Origin: UBA4582 sp038106185
Lineage (GTDB): Bacteria > Pseudomonadota > Gammaproteobacteria > Pseudomonadales > Azotimanducaceae
Reading direction: 5' to 3'
Assembly: GCA_038106185.1 (NCBI GenBank)
Contig: JAYODE010000020.1
Coordinates: forward strand, 1 to 64,000
Length of the DNA stretch: 64,000 nucleotides
The notes below the pieces were generated by a model. The model searched no databases and was not told where the DNA came from. It was given only the letters and a program-made list of their open reading frames with translations. Shown here piece by piece: positions 1 to 7,950 of this stretch (position 1 is the first letter of the stretch; every line of letters begins with the position of its first letter). Position numbers and translations under genes: made by a program.

Positions 1-898
1 GTGAAGAGTCATCACCATCACTGTCCTTTCGCCCTGAAAACATGGATTTCCAACGGTCTGAGGACAAGGCGTCATTACTGAATAGTTTAGCTTTATCACG
101 ATCTAGGCTCATTTTTGTACCGGCAATATCCATTGCGGATCCTAATAAAGCGCTTGCTGTCTTTCCCCTGAAAAAATGCGCTTTGGCATCGGACATCGCT
201 GCCTTTCCCCGAAAGAATTGCGTCCTAGCAAAGCTGCTGGTTCCTTCATGTTGGTCTGCAACTTTTTTAAATTCTTTAGCCGTTTTTCCCGCCATTAGAG
301 AAGTGCCAGCGTACATTACACTAGTGAGGCCATGGCGTATGACACTGCCGCCTTCCGCGACAGCGGGGAGAACAAAATGTGCTGCTCTGACACCCCATTG
401 CAGGGTTTTATCAAGAGATTTCGTAACGTTTTCTCCCCTCTTGACTGCTTTTTCCCACTTGTACGCACCCTTGGCTTCATCTTTCAAGCTTGCGGCAGTT
501 GTTCGCATATACGTGTTGTTATCTTCGCGATATTTTTCGTCTCCAAAGCGCCCTTTATTAAAGTATTTGTGACCAGTGGTTTCATACGCATAACGCATCG
601 CCCCTGCGTAACGTTTCGCCATGGAATCTTTGACGTTATATAAATTGGAAAACGTTGGCTTAATGCTCTTTTTTTCCATTCTTTTGAGAATTGCAGCGGA
701 AGACGCTGCGAATTGTTTTTCGCTGGCTAAGTGTCTTTTGTTCGGTCCAAGCGCTAGTGCTGTTTCAATATTTATTAGCCCTTTTCGGCTTCCTGATATT
801 GTGGCTGGACGTAAATTTCTGCCTTTTGGTTCAGCCATAGAGTTGGGGCTTTGATGCAAGGCATTCGCTAAGGCTTTTCTTGTAGGAGGACGAGGCAT
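1..898 (-). CDS. Hypothetical protein, C-terminus cut by the window edge
   Basis: An uninterrupted minus-strand reading frame runs from an ATG at 896-898 to the window edge, about 299 codons without a stop, so the gene continues to the left. The protein starts MPRPPTRKALANALHQ and is rich in Lys, Ala, Ser and Arg. I see no signal peptide and no clear membrane helix. A short motif is repeated: FFRGKAAMSDAKAH is followed directly by FFRGKTASALLG, roughly at residues 235-260. I do not recognise the family. No strong Shine-Dalgarno precedes the first ATG; a second in-frame ATG at 836-838 (MAEPKGRN) is an alternative start. The plus-strand frames over this stretch are shadows. Existence as a coding region is likely from the length of the open frame; function is unknown. 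Confidence 0.6.
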   Translation of the reverse strand, partial: MPRPPTRKALANALHQSPNSMAEPKGRNLRPATISGSRKGLINIETALALGPNKRHLASEKQFAASSAAILKRMEKKSIKPTFSNLYNVKDSMAKRYAGAMRYAYETTGHKYFNKGRFGDEKYREDNNTYMRTTAASLKDEAKGAYKWEKAVKRGENVTKSLDKTLQWGVRAAHFVLPAVAEGGSVIRHGLTSVMYAGTSLMAGKTAKEFKKVADQHEGTSSFARTQFFRGKAAMSDAKAHFFRGKTASALLGSAMDIAGTKMSLDRDKAKLFSNDALSSDRWKSMFSGRKDSDGDDSS

Positions 899-1770
899 GC
901 TGAAGGTGTCACAACATTCAACGGAAAATGAGCTTAACGTCAATCCAATTTATAAACAATAGGCCTCTTTGGTGGGCCGACGCTCTGAAATGTGCATGGG
1001 TCAATTGCCCTGGAGCCAACAGGCACGGGAGTTACTGCGAATTGCGGTAAATACACAAAGGGGAGTCGGCACATCTGAGGCCTTATATCGAGATAAGCAT
1101 CTGATACTTTCCCTGAAAGCCGAGGACCTATCTGGCGTTGCTTTGAACCCTCAAGACAGGTAGGAAATTGACGGGGAATCTGTCCTGTCTCTACGGCACG
1201 GCGTTGGCGTCTTTGCGAGTTTTGGCTTATTGTTCCTTCTATTAAAATTCAGTTCAGGGAGCTTGTCAGCCAATAAAAGACACTGATTGTGCCCAACATC
1301 GATATCTAGCGTGTGCAGAAGGGTGCGACGACCGTTAATGAGATCGGTAACGCCTATGGGTAAAGCCTATGAAGGTTGGGGGGTTTTGTTCAGATCGTAT
1401 CGCACGGAATCGACCCGCTATTGCGCTAAGCGTTTTTGGTAGCCTGCAAAGAGTTTTTCCATGCCCCGCTACTTGTCAAACACAGTGTCATGCGCACCTA
1501 AGCCAACCCCGCCACTGAATGGCAGATTAGGACTCCCTGCTTTGCGGTCGTGGTGTCTGCTGGTGGGATTACCCGAAATCTCAACTGCAACATAATCTTG
1601 GCGCCCTAACAAAGAATTACCTCGCGGCAACTAATAGACCATAGCGAGAAAGGCGATCTACAATTGGCTGCGACGCACTAGAAAAAACAACCTGATTTCG
1701 GCGGCGGAATAAGTATAAGCTCTGGTTAGTTTCACTCATATTTATCTTAACGACGGCCAAAGGTGATTTT
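899..1770. other. Gene-poor stretch, probably decayed coding DNA
   Basis: No convincing gene. A 64-codon plus-strand frame (969-1163) has no ribosome-binding site and no recognisable motif. On the minus strand one frame read from about 1640 down to 1150 has only three in-frame stops and protein-like composition (for example LPFSGGVGLGAHDTVFDK, then RGMEKLFAGYQKRLAQ after a TAG). This suggests a decayed gene, but I cannot name a family. The last 60 bases hold the upstream region of the acetolactate decarboxylase gene. Confidence 0.35.
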
Positions 1771-2625
1771 ATGTCAAATACTCGACACCCGTTTCAATGC
1801 GAAATTTCTGAAACACTTTGGCAAGCCCTGCAAGCACACCAATTGCGCACCGGCGACAGCCTGGCGCATATCGTCCAGCGAGCTCTAGCGAATGAATTAG
1901 ATATCGAGCACCATTCGCTTTTCCAGATTTCAACCACCTCATCTTTGGTAGAAGGCGTTTTTGATGGCTGTACCAGCGTGCTTGATCTCAAACGCCATGG
2001 AGACTTTGGACTGGGGACCTTTGAGGGCCTAGACGGTGAAATGGTCATGCTGGACGGAATCTGTTATCAAATTCGTGACGCTGGCAAGGCTGAGGTGGTG
2101 TCTGACAGTGCTCTTGTTCCATTTGCAACCATCACCAAATTTTTCGCTGATCAGCACTTTGACATTGCTATGACTGACAACCTTGAGCAACTGCTCAGTC
2201 AAATTGACGCACAACGACCATCGAATAATCTATTTGTAGCGTTTCGCATCGAAGGTGTTTTTGATGACATTTCATTGCGTGCTGCATGCAAAGCCAGGCG
2301 AGGTGAAAAACTCGTCGAAGCTGTCGAGCATCAAAGTCAATTTCGATCCGAACAGGAACAAGGAACGCTGGTTGGGTTTTGGTCTCCAACGTATGCGAGG
2401 TCGATCAGTGTACCTGGCTACCATTTTCATTTTATCAATACGGCAGGGAGCTTTGGCGGTCATGTTTTTGACCTTCGAGGAAAAAATCTACAGGTCGCCA
2501 TGCATATCGAAACAGATATCCATCTAGCTATACCCGAGACACCACAGTTTTTGGCTGCTGACCTGGAATTCAGTTCGTCTGAGTCATTAGAAATAGCAGA
2601 AAAGAAACCCCCAGCGCCTCGGTAG
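1771..2625 (+). CDS. Alpha-acetolactate decarboxylase with N-terminal extension
   Basis: Family knowledge: this enzyme (EC 4.1.1.5) decarboxylates acetolactate to acetoin in the cytoplasm, an overflow or pH-control route and a drain on branched-chain amino acid synthesis. The 284-residue protein has the family block SLVEGVFDGCTSVLDLKRHG near residue 58 and GDFGLGTFEGLDGEMVMLDG near 78-96. The zinc ligands are visible as His218 and His220 (YHFHFI) and His231 (GGHVFD), with the same spacing as the family zinc site. Residues 1-45 form an extra segment (EISETLWQALQAH...LAHIVQRALANEL) that looks like a ribbon-helix-helix fold, as in a subgroup of proteobacterial homologues. AAGGTG about 6 bases before the ATG supports the start. 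No budB-like or regulator gene is adjacent, so it stands alone. Identification is firm; the role of the extension is inference. Confidence 0.93.
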   Translation: MSNTRHPFQCEISETLWQALQAHQLRTGDSLAHIVQRALANELDIEHHSLFQISTTSSLVEGVFDGCTSVLDLKRHGDFGLGTFEGLDGEMVMLDGICYQIRDAGKAEVVSDSALVPFATITKFFADQHFDIAMTDNLEQLLSQIDAQRPSNNLFVAFRIEGVFDDISLRAACKARRGEKLVEAVEHQSQFRSEQEQGTLVGFWSPTYARSISVPGYHFHFINTAGSFGGHVFDLRGKNLQVAMHIETDIHLAIPETPQFLAADLEFSSSESLEIAEKKPPAPR

Positions 2626-2641
2626 AGCAGAAAGCAAAAAA

Positions 2642-2788
2642 CCCATACTCCGACCTCATTTATTATTCATTGAGGATCCAGAGGTCATTGGGAAGATCCG
2701 CAAATATCTGGAGCTGGATGAGGCATCAGAGGCCAGAATCCATTCACAGTCAATCGGCCTTTTCGCTTATTCAGGGCAACTTTTCTGA
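2642..2788 (+). pseudogene. Possible transposase C-terminal remnant
   Basis: An open frame without a start codon reads PILRPHLLFIEDPEVIGKI, then RKYLELDEASEARIH, and stops at 2786-2788. The LLFIEDPEVIGKI...L pattern resembles the C-terminal tail of IS91/IS801-type transposases. Only about 48 codons remain, and nothing upstream continues the frame. I read it as a fragment left by an old insertion next to the decarboxylase gene; the family call is weak. Confidence 0.3.
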
Positions 2789-2790
2789 CA

Positions 2791-3018
2791 TCAACTGTCA
2801 TTGATGGGGGTTGACTCGGCCTGATCACGAGAGAATCGCAAGTTCAGATCGAGACCCGGCGCCTTGGCCTTCATTGGTGGCGATATCTTGCTGAGATCCT
2901 CCTGAATTCTGTCAATAAGAGGAGCGCCGTTTTGGAACACATGCTTGGCAAGCGGCAGGAAAACGTGGTTAATTCTTTTTATATCCAAGACACCATCGAA
3001 GTTTGAGCTCGACCTCAA
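2791..3018 (-). pseudogene. Unrecognised gene fragment (TTG-started frame)
   Basis: A 75-codon minus-strand frame starts only at a TTG just after an in-frame TAG. It reads LRSSSNFDGVLDIKRINHV, then FLPLAKHVFQNGAPLIDRIQ. The composition is protein-like (amphipathic, no low-complexity), but there is no ATG and no ribosome-binding site, and the 5' side is interrupted by a short tandem repeat. It is most likely the C-terminal piece of a gene whose front is lost. I do not recognise the family. Confidence 0.25.
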
Positions 3019-3049
3019 CTATGTCAACTATGAACTATGTCAACTATGT
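3016..3049. repeat. 9-bp tandem repeat (CAACTATGT)
   Basis: CAACTATGT, CAACTATGA, a shortened ACTATGT and CAACTATGT follow one another. The repeat sits exactly at a composition change: the moderate-GC remnant lies to its left and the GC-rich dipeptidase region to its right. It may mark a recombination join. Confidence 0.6.
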
Positions 3050-3059
3050 CGGGCAGTAA

Positions 3060-3152
3060 GGTGTCTTCGGACCCGAGTGGATGGTGAGCATCAACGAGAC
3101 GCCGGTGGTGCCGAACTTCATCGAGAACATGGATCGCGGATCCGGCGCATAG
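3060..3152 (+). pseudogene. Tail of a lost gene upstream of the dipeptidase
   Basis: An open 30-codon stretch without start reads GVFGPEWMVSINETPVV, then PNFIENMDRGSGA, and stops at 3150-3152, 36 bases before the dipeptidase start. GC and codon use match the downstream gene. This looks like the C-terminus of the preceding gene in a former operon, cut at the tandem repeat. The family is not recognised. Confidence 0.3.
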
Positions 3153-3188
3153 CCGGGCACGGGCACAATTATCACGAGGTGACAGCAA

Positions 3189-4439
3189 ATGAGCAGAGAT
3201 AAAAAGCCAGGCAACGACGCGGCCGAGGGACTTGCCGTCGACGACAAGGCCCAGGCAACTGCGACGCCGACCACAGCCAGCAGTGGAGGGCTGAACCTTA
3301 TCTCACCCACGTTCGAGACCTCCCCGACTTACCTGGCCACCTACGATTCCTCATTGCGCGCCAGGAAAATCGTGCAGGACGCCATCGTTGTCGATACCCT
3401 CTACTCTGCCGTATACCCCTTGCAGTGGAAGAGCGACGACCAGTTCGATACGGTCATGGCCGACTGCCATGCTGCCGGCATGAACATACTGGGTATCTGC
3501 CCCTCTGCCGATGTCGCAGGCGCCGATCCCGAGGCGGTATTTGGCGCAGCGAAGTTCTACTACAAGAAGATCTTCGAGCACCAGGACAAGTACATGTTCG
3601 TGAGGTCGATCGAAGACATTCGCAAGGCGGTCAAGGAGAAGAAGCTGGGCATTTACCTGACTCACCAGGGAACCAATGTTTTCCAGGGCGATGTCGACAA
3701 CGTGGCCCTGATGAAGGCCATGGGCTTCGGCTACTGCCTGCTGGTATACAACGTCAAGAATGCTGTCGGCGGCGGGATAGCCGACAAGGAGGACACCGGC
3801 TTGACTGCCTACGGACGCGAACTGGTCCAGGCTTACAACCGCTACGGCATGATCGTCGATGTGACCCATACCGGCAACAGGACCGCCCTGGATGCCTGCG
3901 ACGTCAGTAGCAAGCCGGTCATTTTTTCCCATTCCGGCGCCAAAGGTGTATTCCCTTCATTCCGCAATGTGAGTGACGACCTGATTCAGGCCATTGCTAA
4001 GACGGGTGGCACTTGCCACATATTCGGCACCGGGGCCTATATCGATCCCAGCAACCCCTCGGTCGTGGGGCCCGAAATCCTGTTCCGACACCTTGACTAC
4101 ATGGTCCAGCTGCACGGCAATGCCGATCATGTAGGCTTCGGCTCCGACTATATTCCGGATATGAACAAGACGATGGAGTTGGTGATGGCCGAGGCAAGCA
4201 CCTACCCGGATATGGGAATGAAGCCGGGTACCACGAAAAGAGCCATCGAAATGTACGGCCCCACCGCAAACCCGGCCCGCATGCTGCCGGCGCTGGTCGA
4301 CCAGATGCTGAGTCATGGGTACAAGGAAAAGGATATCCACAAAGTCCTCGGGGAGAACATCATGCGTGTCTTCGAAGAATGCTGGTGTGGCGCTGATGTC
4401 GAGATCGACGATCGGCAATTTAATGAGGACCGGCGATAG
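3189..4439 (+). CDS. Membrane dipeptidase (peptidase M19) family, atypical metal site
   Basis: Family knowledge: M19 enzymes (renal dipeptidase type) hydrolyse dipeptides with a two-zinc site in a TIM barrel. Of 416 residues, about the first 45 are a low-complexity, Ala/Thr-rich lead with no signal peptide. Recognisable blocks are MIVDVTHTGNRTALD (His227), VIFSHSGAKGV (His248) and HVGFGSDYIPD (Asp320). Oddly, the HxD zinc pair expected in the first strand reads VVDTLYSAV (67-75), and the bridging Glu region reads THQGTNVF. Three usual ligands therefore seem to be missing, and the activity may be altered or lost. GAGGTGA about 8 bases before the ATG supports the start. The gene is GC-rich compared with its left neighbours. 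Family is confident; catalytic activity is doubtful. Confidence 0.85.
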   Translation: MSRDKKPGNDAAEGLAVDDKAQATATPTTASSGGLNLISPTFETSPTYLATYDSSLRARKIVQDAIVVDTLYSAVYPLQWKSDDQFDTVMADCHAAGMNILGICPSADVAGADPEAVFGAAKFYYKKIFEHQDKYMFVRSIEDIRKAVKEKKLGIYLTHQGTNVFQGDVDNVALMKAMGFGYCLLVYNVKNAVGGGIADKEDTGLTAYGRELVQAYNRYGMIVDVTHTGNRTALDACDVSSKPVIFSHSGAKGVFPSFRNVSDDLIQAIAKTGGTCHIFGTGAYIDPSNPSVVGPEILFRHLDYMVQLHGNADHVGFGSDYIPDMNKTMELVMAEASTYPDMGMKPGTTKRAIEMYGPTANPARMLPALVDQMLSHGYKEKDIHKVLGENIMRVFEECWCGADVEIDDRQFNEDRR

Positions 4440-4497
4440 CTTTATCGATCAGCATATGCTGAATCCTAATCCCATGCTGCCGGGCCACTGAGCCGGA

Positions 4498-4629
4498 CTA
4501 GCCAAGAGTCGGACCAAAAATGCCCGCACCCAGTTGGTCGGCGATGTAAAGGATAGCCTTTTGGGCCAGCACGCTGTTGCCCTGGGAGTCCAAGTGCGGC
4601 GAAAACGGGGCAGGGGAGCTGCTGGGTCA
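4498..4629 (-). pseudogene. Glutaminase C-terminal remnant
   Basis: On the minus strand, directly after an in-frame TGA, about 42 codons read PSSSPAPFSPHLDSQGNSV, then LAQKAILYIADQLGAGIF, and end in TAG at 4498-4500. The FSPxLDxxGNSV...L motif is the characteristic end of serine-dependent glutaminases (GlsA/YbaS type). Nothing upstream restores the rest of the roughly 300-residue enzyme. It is a gene stump between the dipeptidase and the end of the carotenoid operon, probably left by the event that placed the phototrophy island here. The remaining bases to 4965 hold no gene I can support. Confidence 0.6.
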
Positions 4630-4965
4630 GAGCACCTCGCCGCAAATGCTGCTATTAACCTTAAAATTCCGGCTGTCAGGAACTGTCAGAGCTTAATCTG
4701 CTAAATTTCCGATCACACAACACATGTTCAGATGGGCTAACGGGGACGGCAGCAAACCGGTTGGAACCAGGGTACTTTTCTCAGGGCGGGAAAAGTATGG
4801 GTGTTTTTCCTGACAACAAAGATTTTGCAACAAGTCACCAAGGTCAATCGCAGGAGCAATGTTGCATAGGTTATGTTCAGCGTCGAGGGCTTAAACACCT
4901 CAGATTTGTGGCGATGGCCACAGTACAAACAATCATTTAGTCGACAACCTTTAGCAGTCGGTGTT

Positions 4966-5973
4966 TCAGATTAATGGCGCACACTTGAGATCTGCCAGCG
5001 TTGCCGAGCCGGTTGCGAACATCGCTATCTTCAGCTGGGCCCTCCAACACTCGATGTGCTGATGTAAAGCCGCTTCTCCCTCTTCATGGGCGAGTAAAAA
5101 CGGCTGCGCTGCGCCTGCCAATCGTGCGCCAAGCCGAATGACCTTGGCAACATCGAGGCCAGAGCGAATACCGCCAGAGGCGATTAATCTCGCCTGCGTC
5201 AGGCCTGCCAGCTGATTAAGCGATGCTACCAGCGTAATTCCCCAGTCATGAAAAGGCTCCCCGACTTGGTATGCAGCAGTATCTACTTGCGCTTCAATAC
5301 CCGCCCAACTGGTACCGCCGGCGGCAGCGATATCGATATAAGTTACGCCGCAATCGATGAGCCTTTGCGCGGTCTGCAGGCCAATACCATGTCCAACTTC
5401 CTTGGCAATAATGGGTTGTGAACTGCGACGAACCAAGTCGCCAAGTGCCTTTGTGACATGCCGCCAATCTGTATCCCCAGTGCACTGAATAGCTTCTTGA
5501 AGCGGATTAAGATGAATGATCATAGCGTCGGCTTCTGCGATCTCTATACAGCGCAGGGCATTATCGACACCGGCTCTCTGAGTTAGCTGAGCGCCCCCCA
5601 AGTTAGCCAGAATGGGAATGTTCGGTGCTAAGTCACGAAGCTGGAAACTGGCCCGCGCGGTCTCATCTTCAAGCGCGATCCGCATAGACCCCAGTGCTAA
5701 GGCGATGCCGTTCTGCTCTGCTGCCCGAGCTAACGCTCTGTTTAGGGTCAGTGCCCTTTGGGTACCGCCACTCATAGAGCTAATGATGAGTGGCATAGAT
5801 AAAGACTTGCGCAAAAATACTGTCGAGGTATCGATCTCCGCTAACGATAACTCAGGCAGGGCATTCGGTTCGAAGCGAATATGCTCTAACCCGGTTGAAA
5901 TCGTCATTTGTGCCGATGGCCTTAACGCAACATCGATATGTCTATTTTTACGCTCGCCGATATTCTCTCTCAT
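4966..5973 (-). CDS. fni: Type 2 isopentenyl-diphosphate delta-isomerase
   Basis: This FMN-dependent enzyme (EC 5.3.3.2) interconverts IPP and DMAPP, feeding the prenyl chain used for carotenoid and retinal. The 335-residue protein has the IDI2 blocks near the start (ERKNRHIDVAL), the flavin-binding PLIISSMSGGTQ near residue 60, ALGSMRIALED near 95, ANLGGAQL near 120, HLNPLQEAIQ and the C-terminal GGIRSGLDVAKVIRLGA. It is the last gene of the crtE-crtI-crtB-crtY-blh-idi run, starting 7 bases after blh. GAGGTG 8 bases before its ATG supports the start. Isomerase genes of this type are common in proteorhodopsin/carotenoid clusters. Symbol idi2 is also used. Confidence 0.95.
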   Translation of the reverse strand: MRENIGERKNRHIDVALRPSAQMTISTGLEHIRFEPNALPELSLAEIDTSTVFLRKSLSMPLIISSMSGGTQRALTLNRALARAAEQNGIALALGSMRIALEDETARASFQLRDLAPNIPILANLGGAQLTQRAGVDNALRCIEIAEADAMIIHLNPLQEAIQCTGDTDWRHVTKALGDLVRRSSQPIIAKEVGHGIGLQTAQRLIDCGVTYIDIAAAGGTSWAGIEAQVDTAAYQVGEPFHDWGITLVASLNQLAGLTQARLIASGGIRSGLDVAKVIRLGARLAGAAQPFLLAHEEGEAALHQHIECWRAQLKIAMFATGSATLADLKCAPLI

Positions 5974-5980
5974 GTGTCAT

Positions 5981-6820
5981 TCACCTCGCAGGGTTACTTC
6001 GATCAACGCCTGATGCACCTCGTGTAGCGCTATCGAGCCAAGGAAGATAAAGATCAATTAACAACATATGAGGCACTGTTAGAGCAAACAAGCCAACAAA
6101 AAAAATCTGCACCAGCGCAGCAGTCCACAGCGTGGTCGCAGGTAACCCAAGCGCCGCCAGCAGCGCCAGCAGCATCGTGATGAAAGTCAGTGAGATCATC
6201 ATAATCCAACCCAATCGAGGACTCGACAGATCGGACATGATGCGGTTGATGTGCCGCCGCGAATGCCAAGCACAGAAATAGATACACAAACTCCAGAGCG
6301 GCGCCATCAAAATACTCAAAACTGCAAAGCTCAACGATCTGATGGCCGCTTTAGCATCGCCATTGAGAATAAGCACCGCGCCATTAACCAGTGCGAGTAT
6401 TGACCAAGGGATAATCAGCCAGTTAATAGTTTGCATTATGGTGCCCCCATCAGCACCTAAGACTATGAACAATTCGTGCACGGCTGACTGATGACTAAAA
6501 GGTAGCAGTAACACCCAGATACCACCGTCGGAAACTACGCGCCAAATATGTCGCACAGTATAATCTGAATGGGACTGATCAGATTGCCCAAAGTGCCACA
6601 TACTCATCCCCAGAAATACGGCAAGGCAAACAGTCGGCAAATTTACCCACAGCAAAACACACACAGCACATACGCATAGGTATGCGAATAGCAAGAGAGT
6701 GCGAGGCCAATAAGCCGAGCATCGCTGAAAAATAATTGCGCCATCCAAAGCGCCATGAGGCAGGCCAAAAATCACCATCAACGAGATTGGTAGACCAACC
6801 TGAATCAGTGCGTCATTCAT
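5981..6820 (-). CDS. blh: Beta-carotene 15,15'-dioxygenase, Brp/Blh family
   Basis: This integral membrane enzyme cleaves beta-carotene to two retinal molecules, the chromophore of the rhodopsin encoded at 11609-12382. About 279 residues with several hydrophobic helices carry the His-rich family motifs: GLPHGALD near the start, MSMWHFGQSD, CAWHSRRHINRI and LTVPHMLLID. I place the start at the ATG at 6818-6820 (MNDALIQVG), which overlaps the crtY stop as ATGA and implies translational coupling. A longer frame reaching 6865 would lie inside crtY and is not favoured. The order crtY then blh matches known proteorhodopsin photosystem clusters. The identification rests on the conserved His motifs and the context. 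Confidence 0.93.
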   Translation of the reverse strand: MNDALIQVGLPISLMVIFGLPHGALDGAIIFQRCSAYWPRTLLLFAYLCVCAVCVLLWVNLPTVCLAVFLGMSMWHFGQSDQSHSDYTVRHIWRVVSDGGIWVLLLPFSHQSAVHELFIVLGADGGTIMQTINWLIIPWSILALVNGAVLILNGDAKAAIRSLSFAVLSILMAPLWSLCIYFCAWHSRRHINRIMSDLSSPRLGWIMMISLTFITMLLALLAALGLPATTLWTAALVQIFFVGLFALTVPHMLLIDLYLPWLDSATRGASGVDRSNPAR

Positions 6821-7950
6821 CTTCGCGGCACCGAAAGCCTGCCGGCAGCCTTCATGAAAGGCCACTTTGGCGCTGCTAAAATAGTTCGTATCAGGGGACC
6901 CCAGCCGCCTGAGTCTGATAAAAAGTCTGCGAAATCATCACCACTGAGTCGACTTGCCATGGCACTAAATAGTTCGGGCAACACCTGAATATCAGTCTTT
7001 GTCACCTCTAAAAAAATCGCGTCCATCAGTCGCGCGCGCCGACTATAAGCCTCGACATGCTGAAGACGACGATCCGATACCGTCTGCAATAAGAGCTGCT
7101 GTATCTGTCGTTCGGCACCCTTGAAGGCGTACCCGGTTGATGCTCTTGTTGCGCCACCACCGACACCACAAGCTACCAGCGAGGGGTCAATAGGTCGCAC
7201 TTGACCCATTGGAATCGTGGCAAACTCTGCTTCATGCTGATCATTGCTAAGTATCGATTCTGCAAAGTGCCGGTCAAGCCAATCATCAATCGCCCGATAG
7301 AAGTCAGTCTTAGCAGCAAGGTTGTAACTGAAGATCGTCGCCTCGACAAATAGACGCTGCTCGCCGATTGGTAATACATAGATAAAATTAACCGCATCGG
7401 CTGCGATCATTGTGATGTCAAAATCCATGAGTATTGGATTCTTAAGCCCATGTGGACTCGCCAATTCAACCTCAATCCCTAGAAATTGTTGCTTTAAGCA
7501 ATTATCAGGGATGTAGGGCGTACGCGTATCGATAACCTGGCGTGCGACAACCGTACCAGCCTCAGAGGCTATGTTAAAATTCAGGCCGGATTGGCTTACT
7601 TGTCGGACCATAGTGGCCACGCGATAACACTGGCTGCTCGCCAACTGCATCTCAAATTGCTGCTTGAGCACCAGTGCATCAATTGAAACATATTCGCAGC
7701 GCCCCGCCTGTTGTGTCGTCATGCGCCCACGATGACGAAAATCCCAGGCAGACCAGCGCCCATCAATAGCTGCTTGGTAATCATGTCCCTGGCTGACCTC
7801 ATGCCAAAAACTGATCCGCTGCTGACGCGCGTCGACCGGGCCGATTAAGGCTACGCGCAAATCGCCTCTACCTTGCGATAAGAGTCTATGAGTCAGTCTA
7901 AGGCCGGTCACACCCGCGCCCAGAATGGCGATATCAAATACCTCAGACAT
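6817..7950 (-). CDS. crtY: Lycopene beta-cyclase
   Basis: The enzyme cyclises both ends of lycopene to give beta-carotene, the Blh substrate. The protein is about 377 residues. It begins MSEVFDIAILGAGVTGLRL, a dinucleotide-binding GxGxxG Rossmann motif, followed by PVDARQQRISFWHE, a lycopene-cyclase block. Further support is the central VIDTRTPYIPD and the C-terminal GVGGGATRASTGYAF segment. The start is taken at the ATG at 7948-7950, overlapping the crtB end by 8 bases; an upstream in-frame ATG (7995) would add residues encoded inside crtB without family similarity. The 3' end overlaps blh by ATGA. Confidence 0.93.
   Translation of the reverse strand: MSEVFDIAILGAGVTGLRLTHRLLSQGRGDLRVALIGPVDARQQRISFWHEVSQGHDYQAAIDGRWSAWDFRHRGRMTTQQAGRCEYVSIDALVLKQQFEMQLASSQCYRVATMVRQVSQSGLNFNIASEAGTVVARQVIDTRTPYIPDNCLKQQFLGIEVELASPHGLKNPILMDFDITMIAADAVNFIYVLPIGEQRLFVEATIFSYNLAAKTDFYRAIDDWLDRHFAESILSNDQHEAEFATIPMGQVRPIDPSLVACGVGGGATRASTGYAFKGAERQIQQLLLQTVSDRRLQHVEAYSRRARLMDAIFLEVTKTDIQVLPELFSAMASRLSGDDFADFLSDSGGWGPLIRTILAAPKWPFMKAAGRLSVPRR

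Noticed and set aside
1590..1625. Integron attC-like core (GTTAGGG and CTAACAA)
   Set aside because: The core does not fit the attC consensus, no pairing partner is found and no integrase is nearby.
2645..2659. ATACTCCGACCTCAT as another terminus of the GGGGTCGG-ended family
   Set aside because: Similarity is partial and the bases also fit the transposase-like remnant frame; no partner end is seen.
3351..3932. 193-codon minus-strand frame inside the M19 dipeptidase gene
   Set aside because: Antisense shadow in a GC-rich gene; the plus-strand protein has clear family motifs.
4737..4928. 63-codon minus-strand frame with a YCGHRHKSE start
   Set aside because: No ribosome-binding site, no full zinc-ribbon and no continuing motif; treated as non-coding.
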